A stretch of 64,000 nt of DNA from Kamptonema formosum PCC 10802 (GCF_000332335.1 NZ_KB235948.1:561379-625378); one strand, 5' to 3'; positions 9,098 to 20,950 are shown, counted from the first letter of the stretch. Notes: a model not told the origin generated them from the sequence alone. Numbers and translations are program-made.

Positions 9098-9621
9098 GCA
9101 TGTTTGGCAGCTCCCCGCACAGCCCGGGGAGAAACCGGATCGCGAAAAAGCCGATGTCACCTGTGGGACGCGACGTACCGGATGGGGGAGAGGGGGAAGT
9201 GGAGAGTTCCTCTCACCCTTCCTCCACCCAAAGAGGGAGGAGCAACTCCTATCCGCTCCTTCTTCCCCCTTCCTTCTTCCTTGCGGGTCGGGTGCGTTCC
9301 CAAGGGGAACGCACCCGACTACTGCTGCGGAAATTTACAAAAACGGGACGCTCCCTACCGGCTTCCCGCGCTTGCTGCGCGGCTCCCCCACCGCCCCCTC
9401 AGGAGAATTTCATGCAATCTCGCAGCCGCCCCAATTGTAAAAAATTGTAAACACAGCCTCCTCACTGCGGTCAGACTTGCCCAGACTAGCCCACAATAGA
9501 AACTTGAAGGGATAGAGTGCAAGGGCAGTATGGAAGGCAAAACCGGCACCTCAGGCAAAACTCAAAACGCAGGCAGACAAACAGCGCTTGTTCCTTGTGA
9601 ACTTCTAATTTCCACTTTCTT
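9098..9621. other. Spacer upstream of sbcC
   Basis: Open frames on both strands (for example 9083-9499) are low in complexity and share no protein-like pattern. An inverted pair around GGTGCGTTCCC/GGGAACGCACC lies near 9289-9315. I see no convincing gene. Confidence 0.5.
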
Positions 9622-12600
9622 ATGATTCCCCACCAGCTCACCTTAAAAAACTTCCTGTCATACCGCGAAGCCACTCTGGAGTTTCGCGGACTGCACACCG
9701 CTTGCATCTGCGGGCCCAACGGAGCCGGAAAATCTTCCCTGCTAGAAGCGATCGGCTGGTGTCTGTGGGGGGAGAGCCGCGCCGTCTCCGAAGACGACAT
9801 CATCCATGCCGGTGCCAAAGATGCCCGGGTAGATTTTATCTTCCAAATCGGCGACCAAATCTACCGCGCGATCAGAGCCAGACAGAGAGGTCAGACCTCC
9901 TCCCTGGAATTTCAAATCGCAACGGCGACCGACGCCAACGAGTGCCCCACCGACTTTCGCCCCTTAACCGAACGCGGTCTGCGCTCAACCCAGGACAAAA
10001 TCCTCCAACACCTAAAACTAGACTACGACACCTTTATCAATTCTGCCTACCTGCGTCAGGGTCGAGCCGACGAATTCATGCTCAAGCGCCCCAACGAGCG
10101 CAAAGAAATATTAGCAGAGTTGCTCAAACTCAACCACTACGACGAATTGGCAGAGCAAGCCAAAGACCGGTCGCGCCAGTTCAAAGGTCAGGTAGAACTG
10201 CTCGAGCAGAGCTTGCAGTCGGTTCAAGCCCAGCTGCACTCCAGCGAAGACCTAGGCATTCAGCTAGCCGCACTCCAAGATACCATCGCCGGCCTGCAGG
10301 GGCAACAAGATGCCGGCAGGCAAAAACTGCAGCAGCTGCAGAGCCTCCAGCACAGCCGGCAAACCTGGCTGCAGCAACTCACCTGGCACCGGCAGCAACA
10401 CGACGGGCTTGCCGGTGAGTGCGATCGCATCGGGCGAGAGATCGCCGCGACCCGCTCGCGGCAGCAAGAGCTAGAAGCCCTGCTGCGCCAGGAAAGCGCC
10501 ATCGCTGCCGGCTACGCCGAATTCCAGCAGCTGCAGCGCCTCGAAGACCTTCAAAATTCCAAATTTCAAACCTGGCAAGACATCCAAGAACAGCGCCAGA
10601 AACTCCAGCAGCAGCTCGCCGAGCACATCTCCTCCCTCGAGAGAAAGCTCTCCGGCGCAAAAGCCCAGCTCGAAGCCCTGCAGCAGCAAGAGCTAGAAAT
10701 TCAGCAAACCCTCAAACACGCCCCCGAAGTGGAAGCCGGCATGGCGCAACTGCAACAAGCTCGCCACCGGCTCGCTTCTCTCGACGAACTGCAAACCCAA
10801 GTTGCCCCCCTGATGCAGCGGCGCAACCAGCTGTGTGCCGAAATCGACCGCGCCGGCGCGCGCCTGAGCGCCCGCCTCGAAGAGCTCTACGCCACCGCCC
10901 ACCAGCTGCAACTCCAGCAGCAGCGCGGCACGCAGCTGCAGCAAGCCGCCATCGAAATTGCAACTCAAATCGAAACTTTAGACAAAAAGCGCGTCTACCA
11001 GCAGCGGGTGCGGGACAAAGGACTGGAGCGCCGCAGCTTCATGGAACGGCTGCAAGCCCACCAGCGAGACTGTGAGACTAAACTGGCGGAACTGGATCAG
11101 AAACTTCAGATGCTGCAGGTGCCCGACGCCACCTGTCCCCTGTGCGACCGGCCCCTAGACGAAGAGCACTATAACTTAGTGGTGCAAAAAAATCGCGCTG
11201 AACAGGAAGAAGTGATGAGCCAGCTGTGGGTGCTGCGCGAGCAGCTTGCCACTTCCGAGCGCGAGATTCAAGTCTTGCGGGCGGAGTACGCGCAGCTGAA
11301 TCAGGAACTGGCTGGCTATGAAACCCTGCGGGAGCGGCGGGGCTCCTTGCAAGCGCAACTGGACGCCACGGAGTCAGACCGGTGCCGGCTGCAGCAAATG
11401 GCGGCGGAGAAAGATCAAATCGAGCGGTTGCTGGCGGAAGGCTCCTACTCCCCCCATTTAGTCGCGGAACTGCAGCAGCTCGACTGGCAGTTGCAGCTTC
11501 GGAGCTACGATGAGAAAGATCACGCTCTCGCCAGAGGGCAAGCCGACCGGTGGCGCTGGGCGGAAATCAAGCTGGCGGAAATCAGGACCGCCACCAAGTC
11601 CCTGGCTCGACTCAACGCCCGCAAGCCAGAGCTGCAGGGCATTATTGCTCAGCTCAGCCGCGAACTGCAGCAGCAGCAAACCGCTTCCGAATTTTCCAGG
11701 CAAATTGCCTCCCTCGACCGGCACCTCAGCGAGCTGAACTACGACCGGCGCGAGCACGACGCCCTGCGCGCGGCGCGCTCCCGGGCCCAAACCTGGCTGG
11801 CTCGCTACCAGCAACTGCTCGCCGCCCGGGAGGAATACCCCCAGCTGCAGCAGCGTGCCGGCGAGCTGGCTCAGCGGTTGCAGGCGCTCACCCTTGACCG
11901 GCAAGCCATGCTACAGCAGATTGAAAGCCTCAACCGGCAGCTGCAGCAAACCCCCGACGCGGCACAGGAGATTTCCCTGCTGGAAAAGCAGATATCGGCG
12001 CGGCGAGCTCAACTCGACAGCCAGCTCGCCAGTTTGGGCCGCCTGCAACAGCAGCAGCAGCACCTGGACGAGCTCCAGGCGCAGTTGCGACAGCAGCGGC
12101 AACAGCTGCAAGAAGCCGGCAGACAGCAGCGCATCTACCAGGAGCTGGCGGCGGCTTTCGGCAAAAATGGCATCCAGGCGCTGATGATTGAGAACGTGCT
12201 GCCCCAGCTGGAGGCGGAAACCAACCAGATTCTGTCCAGGCTGACTGGCCACCAACTGCACGTCCAGTTTTTCACCCAGCGTGCCGGCAAGAGCAAGCGG
12301 GGCTCATCGAAGGTGATTGAAACCCTGGATATCCTGATTGGCGACGCCAAGGGCACTCGCCCCTACGAAACCTTCTCCGGCGGGGAAGCGTTCCGGATTA
12401 ACTTCTCCATCCGTCTCGCCCTCTCCCGCTTGCTGGCTCACCGGTCGGGCACCGCCCTGCAAATGCTGATTGTGGATGAGGGCTTTGGCAGCCAAGACGC
12501 CGAAGGCTGCGAGCGCTTGATTGCCGCTATTAATGCGATCGCCCCTGAGTTCGCTTGCATCCTCACCGTCACCCACATCTCTCAATTCAAGGAGGCTTTC

Positions 12601-12660
12601 CAAGCCCGCATCGAGGTGATAAAAACCCAGAACGGCTCCCAGCTCAGCTTGTCGATCTAA
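9622..12660 (+). CDS. sbcC: SbcC/Rad50-type exonuclease subunit
   Basis: A 1012-residue SMC-like ATPase. Walker A GPNGAGKSS lies at 31-39 in the head domain that begins MIPHQLTLKNFLSYREA. Two long Gln/Leu-rich coiled coils flank a zinc hook with CPLC at residues 505-508. The C-terminal head has the ABC signature SGGE at 919-922 and Walker B with D952-E953 in MLIVDEGFGSQD, followed by the switch histidine in TVTH. In the family SbcC pairs with the nuclease SbcD to open hairpin and protein-blocked DNA ends. No sbcD is adjacent, so it must be elsewhere. The gene appears intact and full length. Confidence 0.95.
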   Translation: MIPHQLTLKNFLSYREATLEFRGLHTACICGPNGAGKSSLLEAIGWCLWGESRAVSEDDIIHAGAKDARVDFIFQIGDQIYRAIRARQRGQTSSLEFQIATATDANECPTDFRPLTERGLRSTQDKILQHLKLDYDTFINSAYLRQGRADEFMLKRPNERKEILAELLKLNHYDELAEQAKDRSRQFKGQVELLEQSLQSVQAQLHSSEDLGIQLAALQDTIAGLQGQQDAGRQKLQQLQSLQHSRQTWLQQLTWHRQQHDGLAGECDRIGREIAATRSRQQELEALLRQESAIAAGYAEFQQLQRLEDLQNSKFQTWQDIQEQRQKLQQQLAEHISSLERKLSGAKAQLEALQQQELEIQQTLKHAPEVEAGMAQLQQARHRLASLDELQTQVAPLMQRRNQLCAEIDRAGARLSARLEELYATAHQLQLQQQRGTQLQQAAIEIATQIETLDKKRVYQQRVRDKGLERRSFMERLQAHQRDCETKLAELDQKLQMLQVPDATCPLCDRPLDEEHYNLVVQKNRAEQEEVMSQLWVLREQLATSEREIQVLRAEYAQLNQELAGYETLRERRGSLQAQLDATESDRCRLQQMAAEKDQIERLLAEGSYSPHLVAELQQLDWQLQLRSYDEKDHALARGQADRWRWAEIKLAEIRTATKSLARLNARKPELQGIIAQLSRELQQQQTASEFSRQIASLDRHLSELNYDRREHDALRAARSRAQTWLARYQQLLAAREEYPQLQQRAGELAQRLQALTLDRQAMLQQIESLNRQLQQTPDAAQEISLLEKQISARRAQLDSQLASLGRLQQQQQHLDELQAQLRQQRQQLQEAGRQQRIYQELAAAFGKNGIQALMIENVLPQLEAETNQILSRLTGHQLHVQFFTQRAGKSKRGSSKVIETLDILIGDAKGTRPYETFSGGEAFRINFSIRLALSRLLAHRSGTALQMLIVDEGFGSQDAEGCERLIAAINAIAPEFACILTVTHISQFKEAFQARIEVIKTQNGSQLSLSI

Positions 12661-13455
12661 TCTTATTTTCGCTTGAACCCACATCAAAAATGCCGGTCCT
12701 GCGGGCGGGTATCTCCCGCCCCTGCAGAGCGGCAGACAGCCTTAATGATTAGCAATTAATAGGATATAAGAAAATTTGACTTCCCTGGCCGCGCCAGCCC
12801 GCCACCACCGGCACAATCGTCAATCACCCAGAGGGAATTGAGGGGAGAACAAACCTGACAGGTGACGGAGCGCAACACCTGCGGGCATTCCCTCAGAAAA
12901 ATATCCGTTGAATTAATTCATCAAAGTTTCGGAGGTGTGGGCAGAAGTTATCAGCGGTGAAAGCCGGTTATCAATGACTTCAAAATTCACAATTGATATC
13001 AGGAATTGGGCGCTGGGCAGTGGGCGGTGGGGCGATGGGGCATTGGGGATTTTGGATGCATGGATGCATGGATTTTGGATTGACTGTTTGGGTCAATGAG
13101 CCAGCGCCATGCCCCATGCCCCATGCCCCATGCGCCATGCCCCATGCCCCATGCGCCATGCCCCACGCCCCATGCCCCACGCCCCACGCCCCACGCCCCA
13201 CGCCCCATGTCCCACGTCCCACGCCCAGCAAACAGTTTCATTTCTTCCTTCAATTTAATAATATAGAAATAGCAATCGCTGCCGGCGGTGACTTCGGGCT
13301 GTAAAGATAGTAATTTCCCGGAGGAACGGGCGCGGTTAATTGCTTTATAAAAGCTTTTGCGAAGTTTACAAAAACTTCATCAATGAGCAGCGGTGCGTCA
13401 GCTATAGATAAGGCAGAGCTATAAAGGGTAAACACCGGCATCGGAGTGCAAGCCA
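12661..13455. other. Spacer with heptamer tandem repeat
   Basis: No gene is seen in this 0.8 kb. The part at 13105-13228 is a heptamer array (separate entry). The stretch 12830-12960 is not repetitive and contains short inverted segments around GAATTGAGGGGAG/CATTCCCTCAG, with no recognisable RNA family. Confidence 0.5.
13105..13228. repeat. Heptameric tandem repeat array (CCCATGC type)
   Basis: About 17 copies of a 7-bp unit (CCCATGC, CGCCATG, CCCACGC variants) run in tandem. They match the short tandemly repeated repetitive (STRR) heptamers known from filamentous cyanobacteria. Similar arrays lie at 38734-38794 and near 40553 and 60900. Open frames on both strands here are artefacts of the period. 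Confidence 0.8.
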
Positions 13456-16400
13456 ATGAGCCATACCGACGTGGTGGTGCTGACCGGCACCTATGACCTG
13501 CGCCTAGTAGCGCTTTCCATCCTGATTGCTGTGCTGGCGTCGCACACAGCCCTGGATCTGATAGCCAAGCGCCAGGAAAATCCTTCTGCCGGCGCAACGC
13601 TCTCGCGTGCGGCGGCGATGGGAACCGGCATCTGGGCGTCCCACTTCACCGGCTTGCTGGCCTTCCGCGCACCGGCACCCGTCTCCTACGACATCCTCAC
13701 CGTGGCCCTCTCGGTGCTGGTGGCGGTGCTGGCATCCGCCGCTGCCCTTTTGGGAACCCCTGTAGGGGCGGGTTCGCCCGACACACTGGCCACAAAGGGG
13801 AGAGCGCCGGTAAACCCGCCCCCCTCTGCCGCCTCCGCCCCCAGCCTTCACCCCTCATCCTTCAGCTTGGGACTGGCCATTGCCGGCACCCACTACTTGG
13901 GCCTAGCCGCCATCCGGGGCGACCTAACCGGCAAGTGCAACCTGCTGCTGGTGCTGCTTTCCTTCGGACTCGCCATTGGCCTGTCCAGTGTGGCCTTGTG
14001 GGGGGCCGGTGCTAGTGAAAATTCCCCTCTCGACCCCTTGAATGAGTCAGACAAAAGGCAAAACGCCTCACCCAAATCCTTAATATCAGGTTTACAAAAC
14101 TCAAAACTCAGCAGCGTCCTGTTCCTGGCAGCCGCAATCAGCGGACTGATCTACACCGGCATGACAGCAGTCGCTTGGAGCTACAGCCACGGTGAGGGGA
14201 CAACCTTCTCCTTTATCTTAGAAACCTCTTGGCCGGTGAGCTACGACTCCCTCTGGCCACTGAGCTTCGCCGTCACCCTGCTCGTCCTGGGACTGACCGC
14301 GCTCACCTCCCCCTTCCAAACCCCAGCACAGCCCCCACGAGCCGGTGCGGAAGGCAAAACGGAAAACGCGGACAAAGCCGCCCCCCCAGCAGGGGCCGGT
14401 TCAGCCAGCAATAATAGCCACAAAACGGAGATCGCCGACCGACCCGCCCCCGCCCTCTCCGGTGCGGAAAACTTACCGCTCCTCAACCCCCACCCCTCAC
14501 CCCCTGCCGAACCGACCGAACTGCTGGCTGAAAGTGAGAGACGCCTAGCGTTCTTCAACCAAGTCCTGGCGGAACTGGCACTGCGGGCGAGCGAGAGCCG
14601 AAACCTGCAGGTGCTGCTGCGCGACATCACAGAAACAGCCGCCCGCACCCTGGAAGTGCAGCGTGCCAGCGTGTGGTTGCTGAGCGATTTCCTCTCCTCA
14701 CTGTCGCGCCGGCTGCCCTCTGAGGAGGATTATTCCTGGGGGGAAACGGCCAAAAAACGCCAAAGTTTTGCAGAGGAAACTGCCGCGTCAAACGGACAGC
14801 CCAACAATCTAAAATCTAAAATCCAAAATCTAAAATTGCTCTGCCTCGACCTGTACGAGCTCGGTGCCGGTCGCCACTCACAAGGCCGGATTCTGGCAGC
14901 AGCGGACTGTCCCGCTTATTTCCAGGCGCTGGCCAAAGAGCGGATTGTCGCTGCCGGTGACGTCCGCTCCGATCCCAGAACCCGCGAGCTCTCCGGGTCC
15001 CATCTCACCCCCTTTGGCATTACCTCGGCGCTGGATGCCGCTGTGCTCAGATGTGGCGTCTTTGTCGGCGTCATCTGCTTGCACCACGAAGGCAGCCCCC
15101 GCCGGTGGGCCCTCGAAGAGCAGTGCTTTGCCTCCTGTCTCGCCGATTTCCTGGCCCTGTCGGTGGAAGCGTGCGACCGCGCTAATACAGAGGCGTCTCT
15201 GACAGACGCCTACAGCGAGTTGGAAATCCGGGTTCGGGAGCTTTCCGCCCAGCTGGAAGCTGTGCAGACGACAGATGTAGAACGCCCAGTCGCGTCTCTA
15301 CAACCTGAAATTGCACAGCGCCTGCCGGCGGAAGTTGCCCTTCAGCTGGCACAATTTTCTGCAGACACCAGCGCAGAAGCCATCTTCTGGATCGGTGAGG
15401 GTGGCCGGTTCCTTTATGTCAACGACGCCGCTCTCAGGTTGCTCGGCTGTCAGCGGGATGAACTTCTGGCCATGAGCGTCTCTGACCTCGACCGGACGCT
15501 AGACGCTGCTATTCGGGAGAGAGCTGGTTTCTCTGCGGCACCGGCAGGGGAGGGGCTGGCTTCCTTTACCCTGGAATCCCTGCTGTGCCGCAGGCTGTCT
15601 GCCCCTTCCCCTGGGGGGGGAGGGGGCGATGGCCACCTTGTGCCGGTGGAGCTGACCGTTAACTATATGGAGTTCAACGCCTCTACTTACGCTTGTGTTT
15701 TTGCCCGCGACACCGGCATTGGCCCGGGCCACGCACAGACGGCACAAGTCCCGCAAGCGCCAGAGATCGGGGAGCCGGCAGCACCGACGCCCCCACTCGC
15801 CGAGATTTTTGAACAGGGGCCGATCCCTATGGCCATCACCGGCTCCGATGGCCGGTTCGTGAGAGTGAGCTATGCGCTCTGCCAGATGCTGGGCTATACC
15901 GAAGCTGAGCTGAGCCAGCTCACCCTCACTCAACTTGCCGGCCCAGAAGACCCCGACGGCACCCAACTCGCCGCACAGCTTTTTCGGGGTGAAATTTCAA
16001 ATTATACCACAAATAGCCGGTATGTCAAGAAAAACGGAGAAATTCTCTGGGTGACAGTAACTGCTTCCCTGATTCGGGATGGGGAAGGTCGCCCCCTCTG
16101 GAGTTGGGTGACATTTGCCGAGATCGCTTTCCCGCTGCCGGTGCAGCCGGAGGCAGCCAAATCGGAAGCCCTGTTTCGCACACTGGCAGAAACCAGTGCG
16201 GCTGCGATTTTTATCTGTGGCGAAAAGGGGCAATTCCTCTACGTCAATCCCGCCACGGAAGCGATCGCCGGCCCGACGGCAGAAGAGTTGCAAAAAATGC
16301 AATTGCGCGATATAATCCATCCTGACTTCCGCCACCGGGTGGAACGGGTTGGCCCTTCTGCGCCGTGCCGGTGGGAAGTCCAGCTGCTGGGGAAAACTTT

Positions 16401-19400
16401 GACGTTTTTTGGGGGTGAGGAGCGCTGGGTTGACTTGACAGCGAGCGCTATTGAATTTGAAGGGCAGCCGGCAGTGCTGTTCATCGCCGCTGAGATCGGG
16501 GAGCGGGTGCGGGTTCTGGCGCAGTTGCGGGAATCGGAGGAGCGCTACCGCCGCACGGTCGAAGACCAAACTGAACTGATTTGCCGTTTTCTGCCCGACG
16601 GCACCCTGACATACGCCAACGACGCTTTCTACCGGCATTTCGACAGCCAGCCGGCTTTTCTTGTCGGTCACTGCTTCATGCCGGCGATTCCCGAAGAAGA
16701 CCGGGAGATGGTGGCCAAGAACTTCCGAGCGCTGAGCCCGGAGGTGCCTGCCGTGACTTGCGAACACCGGATCGCGATAGGCAATGGGAAAGTCCGCTGG
16801 CTCCAGTGGACAGACCGGGGGATTTTTGATGCCGGTGGGCGGCTCGTGGAAGTCCAAGCCGTCGGGCGCGACATCACGGAAGAGAAACTGCATGTCATGT
16901 CTCTGCAAGAAGAGGTGCTGCATCTAACCGAGCTGCTGGAATCCTTGCAGCAGAACCAAGAGCGGCTGGACAGCATTCTGGGGTCGCTGCAAGATGTGGT
17001 CTGGTCGGTTGGGGCAGAACACTGGGAGCTGCTTTACATGAATTCGGCTGCGCAGCAAGTGTATGGCCGGCCAGTATCACAATTCCTGGGAAACCGCAAC
17101 CTCTGGCTGGAAGTGGTGCACCCGGAAGACCGGGAGCGAGTGGCGCAGCTGACTTCTACGATGCTGAAAGCCGGCAGCGCTGATATGGAATACAGGATAT
17201 TGCGCCCGTCTGGGGAGGTGCGCTGGCTGCGCTACCGGGCTCGCGTGGTCAGAGAAGCCGGTAGCAGCAAAGCGATTCGCATCGATGGGATTTCCAGCGA
17301 CATTACCGAGCGCAAGCTGGCGGAAGAGGAGCGCCAGAAGCTGGCACTGCTGGTGGAGCATAGCAGCAACTTTATTGGCATGATTTCACTGGTGGGGAAA
17401 GTGCTGTTTCTCAATCAAGCCGGACGCAGCCTGGTGGGGATTGACCGTGCCGGCGACCTGCTTTCCATAAACATTCGCGACTGCTGCACGCCGGAAACTT
17501 GGAAGCTGCTGCGAGACACAGCTTTGCCGGCAGCCCGAGAGACTGGCCACTGGCTGGGAGATGGCCAGTTGCGTCACTTCAAGACCGGCTCAACCATCGA
17601 TGTGCAGATGAATATTTTTCTCGTCCGCCACCCCCAAAGCGGCGAACCCCTCTGCATCGGCACTGTGGTGCGCGACATCACCGAGCGCAAGCGCTACGAG
17701 GCGGCGCTGGTGGAAGCGCGGGAAGTGGCGCTCGCGACCTCGCGGATCAAATCGCAATTTCTGGCGAATATGAGCCACGAAATTCGCACGCCGATGAATG
17801 GGGTGCTGGGGATGGCGGGATTGCTGGCGAAAACCGAACTGACTGCGGAACAGCGGGATTTTGTGGAGACGATTCAGGCTAGCGGTCAGAATTTGCTGCG
17901 GGTGATTAATGATATTCTCGACTTTTCTAAGCTGGAAGCCGGTGTGATGCAGCTGGAAAATATCGAGTTCGATTTGAGCAGTTGCTTGGAAGATGTGGTG
18001 GATTTGCTGGCTACGCCGGCAGATGCGAAAGGGATAGAGCTGATGGGATGGATTGACTCGGATGTGCCGAGAAAATGCACCGGCGACCCGGTTCGCCTGC
18101 GCCAGATTTTGATGAATCTGACCGGGAACGCTATTAAATTTACCGCTTTGGGGGAGGTGGTTGTTCAGGCGTCTTTGCAATCGGAAACGCCGACGGAGGC
18201 GACGATTTTTTTCCGGGTGACGGATACGGGAATTGGCATTTCAGAGGAGGATTTGCACAAGCTGTTCCAGTCGTTCTCTCAGGTTGACGCTTCCACGACT
18301 CGCCAGTACGGGGGCACCGGCTTGGGGCTGGCGATCAGCAAGCAGCTGGTGGAGCTGATGGGCGGGGAAATTGGCCTGGAAAGTAAGGTGGGTCAGGGTT
18401 CTACGTTCTGGTTTACGGTTCGCTTGGGCAAACCGGCGTCGCGCCCGAATTCGGAGGGTGAACTATCCCGCACTGAGCTAGCCGGTGTGACACTTTTGGT
18501 GGTAGATGATAGTGCTACGAATCGCTTCTCGGTGGCGTATATGGCTTCCAGTTGGGGGATGCGCGTCCGCGAGGCGTCTAGCGGACTGGAAGCGCTCAAG
18601 GCTCTCAGGGGGGCTGTGGCGGCCCGACAGCCGTTTGATATCGCTATGGTGGACATGCAAATGCCCCAGATGGACGGCGAAAAGCTCTGCAAGTCGATTT
18701 TGCTCGATCCAACGCTGGCGCGGACGAGGCTGGTGGTGATGACTTCTCTGAGCCAGCGGGATATCGCGGAGCGCATCCGCAAGGCGGGTTTTGGGGATTA
18801 TTTGATTAAGCCGGTGAAGGAGTCGCGGCTGTTTGATATTTTGGTAACGGCGCTGGCTAGACCGGCAAGGAATGAGATTGGGGGCAGAAATTTTCAAAAT
18901 TCTCAAATGCCCAAATCTCGCCCCCCGATTACCAGCCCTTCCAGTTCTAAACCGCAACCTCCCACCACTCTGCCCCCCCAAGTTAGTGTGAAGCGCCGGA
19001 ATTTGAAAATTCTGGTGGTGGAGGATAATGCGATTAATCAAAAGGTGGTGATCAACCAGCTGAAGCAGTTGGGCTATCTGGCAGATTGTGCCGGCAACGG
19101 TCAGGAAGCGCTTGACATTTTGCAGAAAAAAGAGTATGATATTGTGCTGATGGATTGCCAGATGCCGGTGCTGGATGGCTACGGGGCGACGGAGGTTTTG
19201 CGCAAGCGGGAAGGCGCGGACCGGCACACGGTGGTGATTGCTATGACGGCGAATGCCATGAAGGGCGATCGGGAAAGGTGTCTGGCGGCGGGAATGGATG
19301 ACTATCTCAGCAAGCCGGTGGATATGACGGCTTTGGGAGTGGCTCTGGATCGCTGGGAAAAGAGCCTGTCGAGCCGGCAGGAGGAGCGCTCTCAGGCAAA

Positions 19401-19854
19401 AGAGCCGGTGGAGCCGGCTGGGGTTAGCTCCCAGACTCCACCTGAGAGCGAGAGTAGCTCAAGTAGCTCATCTGGGATGCCGGCAAGCAGCAAGTCTTCT
19501 GTTCCCGACATAGCTGTGGGAGAGCTCATGGATATGAAGCGCCTGAATGGTGTTTCTGGCGGGGATGTGGAGTTTCAGCGGGAGCTTTTGGAAGCTTTTG
19601 TGGCGGATGCGGCAGCTAAGCTGGCTGCGATAAAGCAAGCGCTGCATTCCAATGATTTCCAGACGGTTGTGTCGCAAGCGCACCAGCTGAAAGGTGCGAG
19701 TTCCAATGTGGGGGTGCCCTCTATGCAGGCAGCTGCTAAGACGCTGGAAATGCAGGCGCGGGAGCAAAATTTGCAGGGGGCGGATGAGCTGGTGGCTAGT
19801 TTGGAAAATACGCTGAAACTGGTTGAGGCTTTTATGGCTAGTCAGGTGCAATAG
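13456..19854 (+). CDS. MHYT-GAF-PAS6 hybrid sensor histidine kinase with two receivers and Hpt
   Basis: A 2132-residue protein. Residues 1-280 are a multi-pass MHYT-like membrane sensor ([13 protein letters not shown] and [12 protein letters not shown] keep the His-aromatic pattern). A Pro/Ala-rich linker (285-355) leads to a GAF domain (about 370-590). About six PAS domains start near residues 640, 785, 905, 1030, 1168 and 1295. The kinase core has the phosphoacceptor His at 1441 ([10 protein letters not shown]), N box near 1557, DTGIGIS from 1590 and GTGLGLAI near 1620. Two receivers follow: acidic D1684/D1685 with phospho-Asp D1733, and E1856/D1857 with D1900. An Hpt domain ends the protein (His 2076 in HQLKGASSN). 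All phosphorelay residues are present. No output gene is adjacent. Confidence 0.93.
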   Translation: MSHTDVVVLTGTYDLRLVALSILIAVLASHTALDLIAKRQENPSAGATLSRAAAMGTGIWASHFTGLLAFRAPAPVSYDILTVALSVLVAVLASAAALLGTPVGAGSPDTLATKGRAPVNPPPSAASAPSLHPSSFSLGLAIAGTHYLGLAAIRGDLTGKCNLLLVLLSFGLAIGLSSVALWGAGASENSPLDPLNESDKRQNASPKSLISGLQNSKLSSVLFLAAAISGLIYTGMTAVAWSYSHGEGTTFSFILETSWPVSYDSLWPLSFAVTLLVLGLTALTSPFQTPAQPPRAGAEGKTENADKAAPPAGAGSASNNSHKTEIADRPAPALSGAENLPLLNPHPSPPAEPTELLAESERRLAFFNQVLAELALRASESRNLQVLLRDITETAARTLEVQRASVWLLSDFLSSLSRRLPSEEDYSWGETAKKRQSFAEETAASNGQPNNLKSKIQNLKLLCLDLYELGAGRHSQGRILAAADCPAYFQALAKERIVAAGDVRSDPRTRELSGSHLTPFGITSALDAAVLRCGVFVGVICLHHEGSPRRWALEEQCFASCLADFLALSVEACDRANTEASLTDAYSELEIRVRELSAQLEAVQTTDVERPVASLQPEIAQRLPAEVALQLAQFSADTSAEAIFWIGEGGRFLYVNDAALRLLGCQRDELLAMSVSDLDRTLDAAIRERAGFSAAPAGEGLASFTLESLLCRRLSAPSPGGGGGDGHLVPVELTVNYMEFNASTYACVFARDTGIGPGHAQTAQVPQAPEIGEPAAPTPPLAEIFEQGPIPMAITGSDGRFVRVSYALCQMLGYTEAELSQLTLTQLAGPEDPDGTQLAAQLFRGEISNYTTNSRYVKKNGEILWVTVTASLIRDGEGRPLWSWVTFAEIAFPLPVQPEAAKSEALFRTLAETSAAAIFICGEKGQFLYVNPATEAIAGPTAEELQKMQLRDIIHPDFRHRVERVGPSAPCRWEVQLLGKTLTFFGGEERWVDLTASAIEFEGQPAVLFIAAEIGERVRVLAQLRESEERYRRTVEDQTELICRFLPDGTLTYANDAFYRHFDSQPAFLVGHCFMPAIPEEDREMVAKNFRALSPEVPAVTCEHRIAIGNGKVRWLQWTDRGIFDAGGRLVEVQAVGRDITEEKLHVMSLQEEVLHLTELLESLQQNQERLDSILGSLQDVVWSVGAEHWELLYMNSAAQQVYGRPVSQFLGNRNLWLEVVHPEDRERVAQLTSTMLKAGSADMEYRILRPSGEVRWLRYRARVVREAGSSKAIRIDGISSDITERKLAEEERQKLALLVEHSSNFIGMISLVGKVLFLNQAGRSLVGIDRAGDLLSINIRDCCTPETWKLLRDTALPAARETGHWLGDGQLRHFKTGSTIDVQMNIFLVRHPQSGEPLCIGTVVRDITERKRYEAALVEAREVALATSRIKSQFLANMSHEIRTPMNGVLGMAGLLAKTELTAEQRDFVETIQASGQNLLRVINDILDFSKLEAGVMQLENIEFDLSSCLEDVVDLLATPADAKGIELMGWIDSDVPRKCTGDPVRLRQILMNLTGNAIKFTALGEVVVQASLQSETPTEATIFFRVTDTGIGISEEDLHKLFQSFSQVDASTTRQYGGTGLGLAISKQLVELMGGEIGLESKVGQGSTFWFTVRLGKPASRPNSEGELSRTELAGVTLLVVDDSATNRFSVAYMASSWGMRVREASSGLEALKALRGAVAARQPFDIAMVDMQMPQMDGEKLCKSILLDPTLARTRLVVMTSLSQRDIAERIRKAGFGDYLIKPVKESRLFDILVTALARPARNEIGGRNFQNSQMPKSRPPITSPSSSKPQPPTTLPPQVSVKRRNLKILVVEDNAINQKVVINQLKQLGYLADCAGNGQEALDILQKKEYDIVLMDCQMPVLDGYGATEVLRKREGADRHTVVIAMTANAMKGDRERCLAAGMDDYLSKPVDMTALGVALDRWEKSLSSRQEERSQAKEPVEPAGVSSQTPPESESSSSSSSGMPASSKSSVPDIAVGELMDMKRLNGVSGGDVEFQRELLEAFVADAAAKLAAIKQALHSNDFQTVVSQAHQLKGASSNVGVPSMQAAAKTLEMQAREQNLQGADELVASLENTLKLVEAFMASQVQ

Positions 19855-20009
19855 CTGTGTGGGGCATTGGGCATCTTGCCACAGGGGAAGAACCCGGCAC
19901 CCCAACCTATGCCCCTTATCCCCAGAGGGGGCTCCAGGGCAAACGCATCTAATTTGTAGCAATCATACAGAAGGGGTCTTTTTTGATTTGAATTCCGACA
20001 CGGCTGTTA
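19855..20009. repeat. ISAs1-type end sequence, duplicate copy
   Basis: After the kinase stop, CAGGGCAAACGCATCTAATT at about 19936 starts a segment of some 75 bp. It recurs at about 20448-20525 with the same order of motifs (GGGTCTTTTT, TTGAATT, CACGGCTGTTA). Both copies end where a miniature element begins. The sequence matches the end of the ISAs1-type remnant described below. Confidence 0.55.
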
Positions 20010-20169
20010 TAGCAGTATGCACTTAGGTTAGGACATTAACCCTTCAGGGGGGGCGGGACGCCTGCCCTACGTCTATATAGCAGTAAGCATTTAGGAAACC
20101 TACATTCCGGCCTCCCTTGCTCCAGCGCTCCCGAAGCTTCTATTGTTCTAACCAATATGACTGCTGCTA
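20010..20169. mobile_element. TAGCAGTA miniature element, copy 3
   Basis: A 160-bp element with left end TAGCAGTATGCACTTAGG and right end (complement) TAGCAGCAGTCATATTGG, flanked by TA at 20008-20009 and 20170-20171. The two ends are of the two different arm types found in this family. The left half is nearly identical to copy 1. Confidence 0.72.
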
Positions 20170-20186
20170 TAAATAGATACTTGCTC

Positions 20187-20344
20187 TAGCAGTAGCCACT
20201 TAGATTAGGACATTAACCCTTCAGGGGGGGCGGGACGCCTGCCCTACGTCTATATCCCAGCAGTAATATGGTTTAGAACAATAGGAGCAGGAGTGCGGGG
20301 GTGCAAAAAAGGCCGAAATGTACGAACCTAAGTGCATACTGCTA
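20187..20344. mobile_element. TAGCAGTA miniature element, copy 4
   Basis: A 158-bp element with TAGCAGTAGCCACTTAG at the left and the complement of TAGCAGTATGCACTTAGG at the right. It is nearly identical in the interior to copy 1 at 379-536 (GGGACGCCTGCCCTACG and the GGCCGAAATGTACGAACC segment). The flanking bases GCTC/GAGC extend the inverted repeat. It lies only 17 bp from copy 3. Confidence 0.75.
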
Positions 20345-20447
20345 GAGCTAATATCCAGTAGGATTTTAGCTCTTTAATTTCAACAATTATTGCTTATTTA
20401 AAATAAAAATATCGCCAGAAACTAGCCCGCTAGCTTAAAGTCTGCAG

Positions 20448-20950
20448 GGCAAACGCATCTAATTTTTATAAATCCTACAAAACGGGTCTTTTTGACTTGA
20501 ATTACAGCACGGCTGTTAGAGAGATATAGCAGCAGATCATATTGGTTAAGACATTAATGACATGGCTTATGGGGCTCATGCGCATCTGGCTCAAGTATCG
20601 GCACCGGGAATTCCCGCACAGATACCTCTCGTAATTATATCTATCAATTTATACTCTTTCTTTCGGTCTACCCTTGGATCTGTGACATCTACAAAAAAGT
20701 CGGAAATAGTAAGTTTAGGCTTTATTTTCATGAGACTTCGGCTCGTGGGCCCAAAAACTATCTCGCGCTTCGTAGCTGCTCCGTAGGAGCAATCTGTCTC
20801 AGATCATGATAGCACAAAAGCACGAAATTTTTTCGCCTTCTCCCTCTTTTACCATACCTCGACTGTTTTGTCAAGTCATCGGCGAGCTTTGTCCGTGGCA
20901 GAGAGATTGGACTTTTGTCAAAAAAATTTAGATGCGTTTGCCCTGGGAGC
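20448..20950 (-). mobile_element. ISAs1-family IS remnant, internally deleted
   Basis: The block is bounded by inverted copies of CAGGGCAAACGCATCTAA: at about 20448 in plus orientation, and at about 20930-20947 in minus orientation. Between them the minus strand keeps the first 46 codons of a transposase (20591-20731). The centre is replaced by one end of a TAGCAGCAG miniature element (from 20527), leaving about 0.5 kb of what should be more than 1 kb. The plus-strand frame at 20562-20786 is a shadow. Its right boundary abuts the truncated intron maturase, so this insertion probably removed the maturase N-terminus. Confidence 0.65.
20591..20731 (-). pseudogene. ISAs1-family transposase N-terminal fragment
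   Basis: Translation from the ATG at 20731 gives MKIKPKLTISDFFVDVTDPR, then VDRKKEYKLIDIITRGICAG and a stop at 20591. The pattern of a DPR-x-x-RKK segment, a Leu-x-Asp-Ile-Ile segment and an Ala-Gly-Ile-x-Gly-Ala-Asp segment is the usual start of ISAs1-family transposases (family knowledge). Everything beyond 46 residues is missing. Confidence 0.7.

Noticed and set aside
9083-9499. 138-residue plus-strand frame upstream of sbcC
   Set aside because: No domain, Pro/Arg-rich composition and overlap with element sequence.
12980-13304. Open frames with HGAWG- and CPMPHA-type repeats
   Set aside because: They are translations of the 7-bp array in several frames.
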